Positions 15,820-18,766 of a stretch of DNA of 18,766 nt are shown here, one piece after another. Source of the stretch: Ruminococcaceae bacterium UBA6842 (GTDB lineage: Bacteria > Bacillota > Clostridia > Oscillospirales > Acutalibacteraceae); contig DKDS01000038.1 in NCBI GenBank assembly GCA_002451855.1, positions 313-19,078 of the forward strand. Direction: 5' to 3'. A program made the position numbers and the translations under genes. Position 1 is the stretch's first letter. Each line of letters starts with the position of its first letter. Below the pieces are notes generated by a model that was not told the origin of the DNA, searched no databases, and worked only from the letters and a program-made list of their open reading frames with translations.

Positions 15820-15820
15820 A
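15796..15820 (-). repeat. Right terminal inverted repeat of the MITE
   Basis: Exact 25-nt reverse complement of the left terminus, ending ATTGTATTGTCTAA. The next base begins the GGAGG ribosome binding site of the AEC permease gene. Confidence 0.93.
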
Positions 15821-15831
15821 GGAGGTTTAAA

Positions 15832-16755
15832 ATGCAGGTATTTACAGCCACTTTAAATCAGATGATGGTGCTGTTTATTTTTATGGCGCTCGGTTTTTTT
15901 CTAAATAAAAAACGGCTTTTGCCGCTTGACGATTCGGTAGTGCTTTCGAAGCTCGAAACATACGCATTTGTTCCGTGTCTTGTTTTTTCGGTGTTTTATA
16001 AGTACTGCACCGTCGAAAATTTCAGGTTAAAGTGGACATATATGCTTTACGGTGCGGCGATAATGGCAGTATCGCTCCCGATAGGCATTGTTTTGGCAAG
16101 GCTCTTCGCAAAGGACGAATATCTGAAAAAAATATATACATATTCCTTTGCGGTGGCCAATTTCAGCTTTATGGGCAACGCCGTGGTTTTGGGCGTTTTC
16201 GGGGAAGAGATACTTTTTGATTATATGATATTCACACTGCCGCTTAACCTTTATGTTTATTCTATCGGCACGGCTTCGCTTATACCGACTGAGAGCGGCA
16301 AGAAATTAAGTGTTAAAACCTTTGTAAACCCGATATTTATTTCCCTTATCTTAGGCGCTTTTTGCGGACTGTTATCGGTTCCGCTGCCTAAGTTTATAAC
16401 TACCGCGATTTCAAGCGCTGGGGCATGTATGTCGCCGCTTGCAATGCTGCTTACGGGCTTTGTTATAGGCGAATACAGCCTTAAGACCTTAGCCGGCGAT
16501 AAAAAGGTATATCTGGCGTCGGTTATAAGGCTTATAATTCTTCCCGCAATCTTTATGGCGGTGCTGTTACTGCTTAAAACCGTTAAGGCTATAATAAGGG
16601 TTGCGCTTTGCGCCACGGCGATGCCGCTCGGTCTTAACACGGTGGTATTTCCCGCGGCTTACGGCGGCGATACAACGCCGGGAGCGGGAATGGCGCTTAT
16701 TTCTCATTTGATTTCCATTATTACGATACCCGTAATGTTTTCAATTTTTATTTAG
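15832..16755 (+). CDS. AEC-family (auxin efflux carrier type) permease
   Basis: A 307-residue, highly hydrophobic protein with about ten predicted membrane segments, for example MMVLFIFMALGFFL, MLYGAAIMAVSLPIGIVLA, FISLILGAFCGLL, LIILPAIFMAVLLLL and LISHLISIITIPVMF. The conserved NFSFMGNAVVLGVFG and MPLGLNTVVFPAAYGGD blocks are typical of bacterial AEC transporters (TC 2.A.69), which move malonate, malate and other organic acids. Start at 15832 was chosen for AAGGAGG at 15819-15825; the upstream in-frame ATG lies inside the MITE. In this operon it may import the substrate or export an acidic end product. There is no other transporter in the visible operon. Confidence 0.9.
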   Translation: MQVFTATLNQMMVLFIFMALGFFLNKKRLLPLDDSVVLSKLETYAFVPCLVFSVFYKYCTVENFRLKWTYMLYGAAIMAVSLPIGIVLARLFAKDEYLKKIYTYSFAVANFSFMGNAVVLGVFGEEILFDYMIFTLPLNLYVYSIGTASLIPTESGKKLSVKTFVNPIFISLILGAFCGLLSVPLPKFITTAISSAGACMSPLAMLLTGFVIGEYSLKTLAGDKKVYLASVIRLIILPAIFMAVLLLLKTVKAIIRVALCATAMPLGLNTVVFPAAYGGDTTPGAGMALISHLISIITIPVMFSIFI

Positions 16756-16767
16756 GAGGTAAGTATT

Positions 16768-18237
16768 TTGAAATACCTACTCGGCATAGATTTCGGCGGC
16801 GGAGCCTCTAAGGCTACGCTTATTAATGAGCTCGGAAATATAGCGGCGGAAAATACAACGGAATATCCTACGCTTTACCCCGAACAGGGAGCCTGTGAGC
16901 AGTCGCCTGACGATTGGATAAAGGCTTTGTGCGAAAACACCGCCGCAATTATAGAGAAAAGCGGTATAAATGCGAGCGATATAGCCTGTATCGCAATAGA
17001 TTCGGCAACGCATACATTTTTACCGTGCGACGGGAATTATAAACCGCTTATGAATGCGGTTCACTGGACGGATACCCGTTCACGCAGTGAAGCGGCTTCT
17101 TTGCTTAAGGAACACGGCGAGGAAATATTCAAAGCCACATTCCATAAGCCCGATACTATTTGGACCCTGCCGCAGCTTTTGTGGCTTAAATCAAACCGTC
17201 CGAATGTATTTGAGAAAATGCAGCATATATTCTTTGAAAAGGATTATATAAGATATTTTCTTACGGGTGTTTTTTGCACCGATTATATCGAGGCGCAGGG
17301 CAGTATGCTGTTCGACTGCCGTTCTATGAAATGGTCGGACAATCTGTGCGGCTTTGCGGGTATAGATATATCCGTTTTACCGCATATAGTATCTCCCACC
17401 GATATTATAGGGAGCGTGACCGAGTCCGCCGCAGGGCTTACGGGGCTTAAAGCGGGTACACCCGTTATCTGCGGAACTACCGATACCTGTATGGAGGTGT
17501 TCGCCTCGGGCGCTACCGAAAAGGGTGATGTCACGGTCAAGCTTGCAACAGCGGGCAGAATTTGCGTTATAACGGACAGACCGTACCCCGACAGAGACCT
17601 TGTGAACTATTCCCATATAGCAAAGGGACTTTGGTATCCGGGTACGGCAACCAAGGCGTGCGCCGCGTCCTACCGCTGGTACAGGGACACCTTCGGCGGA
17701 GAGTATAAGGAGCTTGACGAGGCGGCGGCCGGAGTACCGATAGGCTGTGAGGGTATGATATATCACCCCTACCTTAACGGCGAGCTGACCCCGTATGCCG
17801 ACCCGATGCTTTGCGGTAGCTTTACGGGAATAAGGGCAACGCATAATAAGGCGCACTTTACAAGGGCGGTGCTTGAGGGCGTGTGCTATTCCTTGCTTGA
17901 TTCAAAACTTGCGCTTGATAAGCTGAATATTTCATATAAAGACACCGCGGCGGCAATAGGCGGCGGAACTAAGGGAAAGCTTTGGCGGCAGATGGCGTCC
18001 GATGTTCTGGGACTTTCGCTTAAAACCTCTGAGAGCAGTGACTCCTCGCTCGGCTCGGCAATGCTTGCCGGAATTGCCGCAGGCGTGTTTGCCGACCCTG
18101 CCGACGCTGTTAAAAGGTGCGTTAAGCCTAAATCCGTAACAGTGCCCAACCCCGAAAATACCGAAAAATACCGCAAGGTATTCGAAGAATACAAAAAGAT
18201 ACACGACGCGCTTGCCCCTATATATGACGCGAGGTAG
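16768..18237 (+). CDS. FGGY-family carbohydrate kinase, xylulokinase-like
   Basis: A 489-residue sugar kinase, of XylB length. FGGY_N domain about 1-245: LLGIDFGGGASKATLIN (phosphate loop), EQSPDDWIKAL, HWTDTRSRSEAASL with Asp-x-Arg and the putative catalytic Asp, and GLKAGTPVICGTTDTC. FGGY_C domain about 255-489: VKLATAGRICV, IYHPYLNGELTPYADP, AVLEGVCYSLLDS and AIGGGTKGKLWRQMASDVLGLSL (ATP-binding). Two signatures deviate from xylulokinase: GGGAS for GTSS and ATAG for GTSG. Start is TTG, supported by AGGAGG at 16754-16759 which overlaps the AEC stop codon. It is the second kinase of the operon, so two different phosphorylated intermediates are probable. The substrate is not evident. Confidence 0.9.
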   Translation: MKYLLGIDFGGGASKATLINELGNIAAENTTEYPTLYPEQGACEQSPDDWIKALCENTAAIIEKSGINASDIACIAIDSATHTFLPCDGNYKPLMNAVHWTDTRSRSEAASLLKEHGEEIFKATFHKPDTIWTLPQLLWLKSNRPNVFEKMQHIFFEKDYIRYFLTGVFCTDYIEAQGSMLFDCRSMKWSDNLCGFAGIDISVLPHIVSPTDIIGSVTESAAGLTGLKAGTPVICGTTDTCMEVFASGATEKGDVTVKLATAGRICVITDRPYPDRDLVNYSHIAKGLWYPGTATKACAASYRWYRDTFGGEYKELDEAAAGVPIGCEGMIYHPYLNGELTPYADPMLCGSFTGIRATHNKAHFTRAVLEGVCYSLLDSKLALDKLNISYKDTAAAIGGGTKGKLWRQMASDVLGLSLKTSESSDSSLGSAMLAGIAAGVFADPADAVKRCVKPKSVTVPNPENTEKYRKVFEEYKKIHDALAPIYDAR

Positions 18238-18240
18238 AAA

Positions 18241-18766
18241 ATGAAAATTGTTGTGTGTGTAAAGCAATCGGCAAACGGAGAAATAAATCCGTTTGACGCA
18301 AGCGCATACGAAGCGGCGCTTAATATACCGAACGGCGAAATTACGCTTTTGAGTATGGGACCGCAGAAAACCGCGCCGTTTTTAGAGGAGCTTACAAGGC
18401 TCGGAGCGCACCGTGCGGTACTGCTGTGCGATAAGGCGTTTGCGGGAGCGGATACCCTTGCAACCTCGTATGCTTTGGCGCTTGCTATTAAAAGGCTTGA
18501 GCCTCAGCTTGTTGTGTGCGGCAGGCAGTCGGTTGACGGCGATACGGGTCAGGTAGGCCCCTCGCTTGCGGTAAGGCTTGGGTACAGCCTTGTTACAAAT
18601 GTTATGCAAATATCGTCGGCCGCCGATAAGCTTGTCTTTAAGGACAGAAACGGCGCAGAGACGGAGTATAATAATGAAACCGTAATAACCGCCGAAAAAA
18701 GTATGAGGCTTAGACTGCCGAGCATCCGCTCAAAAAAAGTTCAGACCGAAATATGGACGGCAGACG
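18241..18766 (+). CDS. etfB: Electron transfer flavoprotein beta subunit, partial (runs off window)
   Basis: An open frame of 175 codons begins with ATG 3 nt after the FGGY kinase stop and is still open at the window end. It starts MKIVVCVKQSANGEINPFDA and contains the EtfB/FixA signatures ITLLSMGP, VVCGRQSVDGDTGQVGPSLAVRLG (92-114, nucleotide/FAD binding) and EKSMRLRLPSIRSKK (152-166). EtfB pairs with EtfA to hold FAD and shuttle electrons from acyl-CoA or lactate-type dehydrogenases to quinone or, in bifurcating forms, between NADH and ferredoxin. Compared with usual EtfB, the loop between KQ and NPFD is about 20 residues shorter. etfA probably follows outside the window. It links the operon's FAD/Fe-S dehydrogenase to central electron carriers. 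Confidence 0.9.
   Translation, partial: MKIVVCVKQSANGEINPFDASAYEAALNIPNGEITLLSMGPQKTAPFLEELTRLGAHRAVLLCDKAFAGADTLATSYALALAIKRLEPQLVVCGRQSVDGDTGQVGPSLAVRLGYSLVTNVMQISSAADKLVFKDRNGAETEYNNETVITAEKSMRLRLPSIRSKKVQTEIWTAD

Noticed and set aside
1..18766. CRISPR array, prophage or defence system
   Set aside because: No regularly spaced direct repeats, no integrase, capsid, nuclease-toxin or cas-like gene was found in any frame that I read.

Overview
The window reads as Bacillota DNA, most likely a spore-forming Clostridia of the Oscillospiraceae/Ruminococcaceae type. It carries spoIVA, strong GGAGG-type ribosome binding sites, several TTG/GTG starts and a Gram-positive style 5S rRNA. I recognised families by motif; nothing could be searched.

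Layout. (A) 1-4988 is visibly AT-rich. It holds an AraC-type regulator, a sugar-binding lipoprotein of an ABC importer, a secreted clan-A-like glycoside hydrolase with C-terminal FN3- and CBM-like parts, and the start of a further exported protein that is cut off abruptly. (B) At about 4985-4992 the cut-off gene runs directly into the interior (D-arm) of a tRNA-Asn lacking its 5' half, followed 3 nt later by a 5S rRNA and a terminator. Base composition and codon use change here, so A and B onward may not be neighbours in any real genome: assembly chimera or genuine rearrangement. (C) 5274-8183 is chromosomal housekeeping: spoIVA (minus strand), a DtxR-family metal regulator (plus) and an RpiR/SIS sugar-phosphate regulator (minus), the last two sharing a bidirectional terminator. 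(D) 8333-18766 is one long plus-strand catabolic operon running off the window, divergent from the RpiR regulator.

The operon encodes, in order: a fucose/arabinose-isomerase-like protein, a GlcD/AGPS-like FAD dehydrogenase, a two-[4Fe-4S] partner protein whose CCG cysteines are lost, a class II aldolase, a PfkB kinase resembling the YihV branch, an IolB-like cupin isomerase, a DUF4867 cupin-like protein, an AEC-family permease, an FGGY kinase and the start of an electron-transfer flavoprotein beta subunit. Kinase plus aldolase plus IolB recall the lower half of inositol catabolism (IolB-IolC-IolJ), but IolG, IolE and IolD are absent here and their place is held by the isomerase and an Etf-linked redox module. 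This is the best candidate for an undescribed system: a sugar or deoxy/sulfo-sugar pathway whose oxidation step feeds electrons to EtfAB. The substrate cannot be read from sequence.

A 274-bp MITE-like element with perfect 25-bp inverted termini sits inside the operon between the DUF4867 and AEC genes. It supplies the stop codon of the first and abuts the ribosome binding site of the second.
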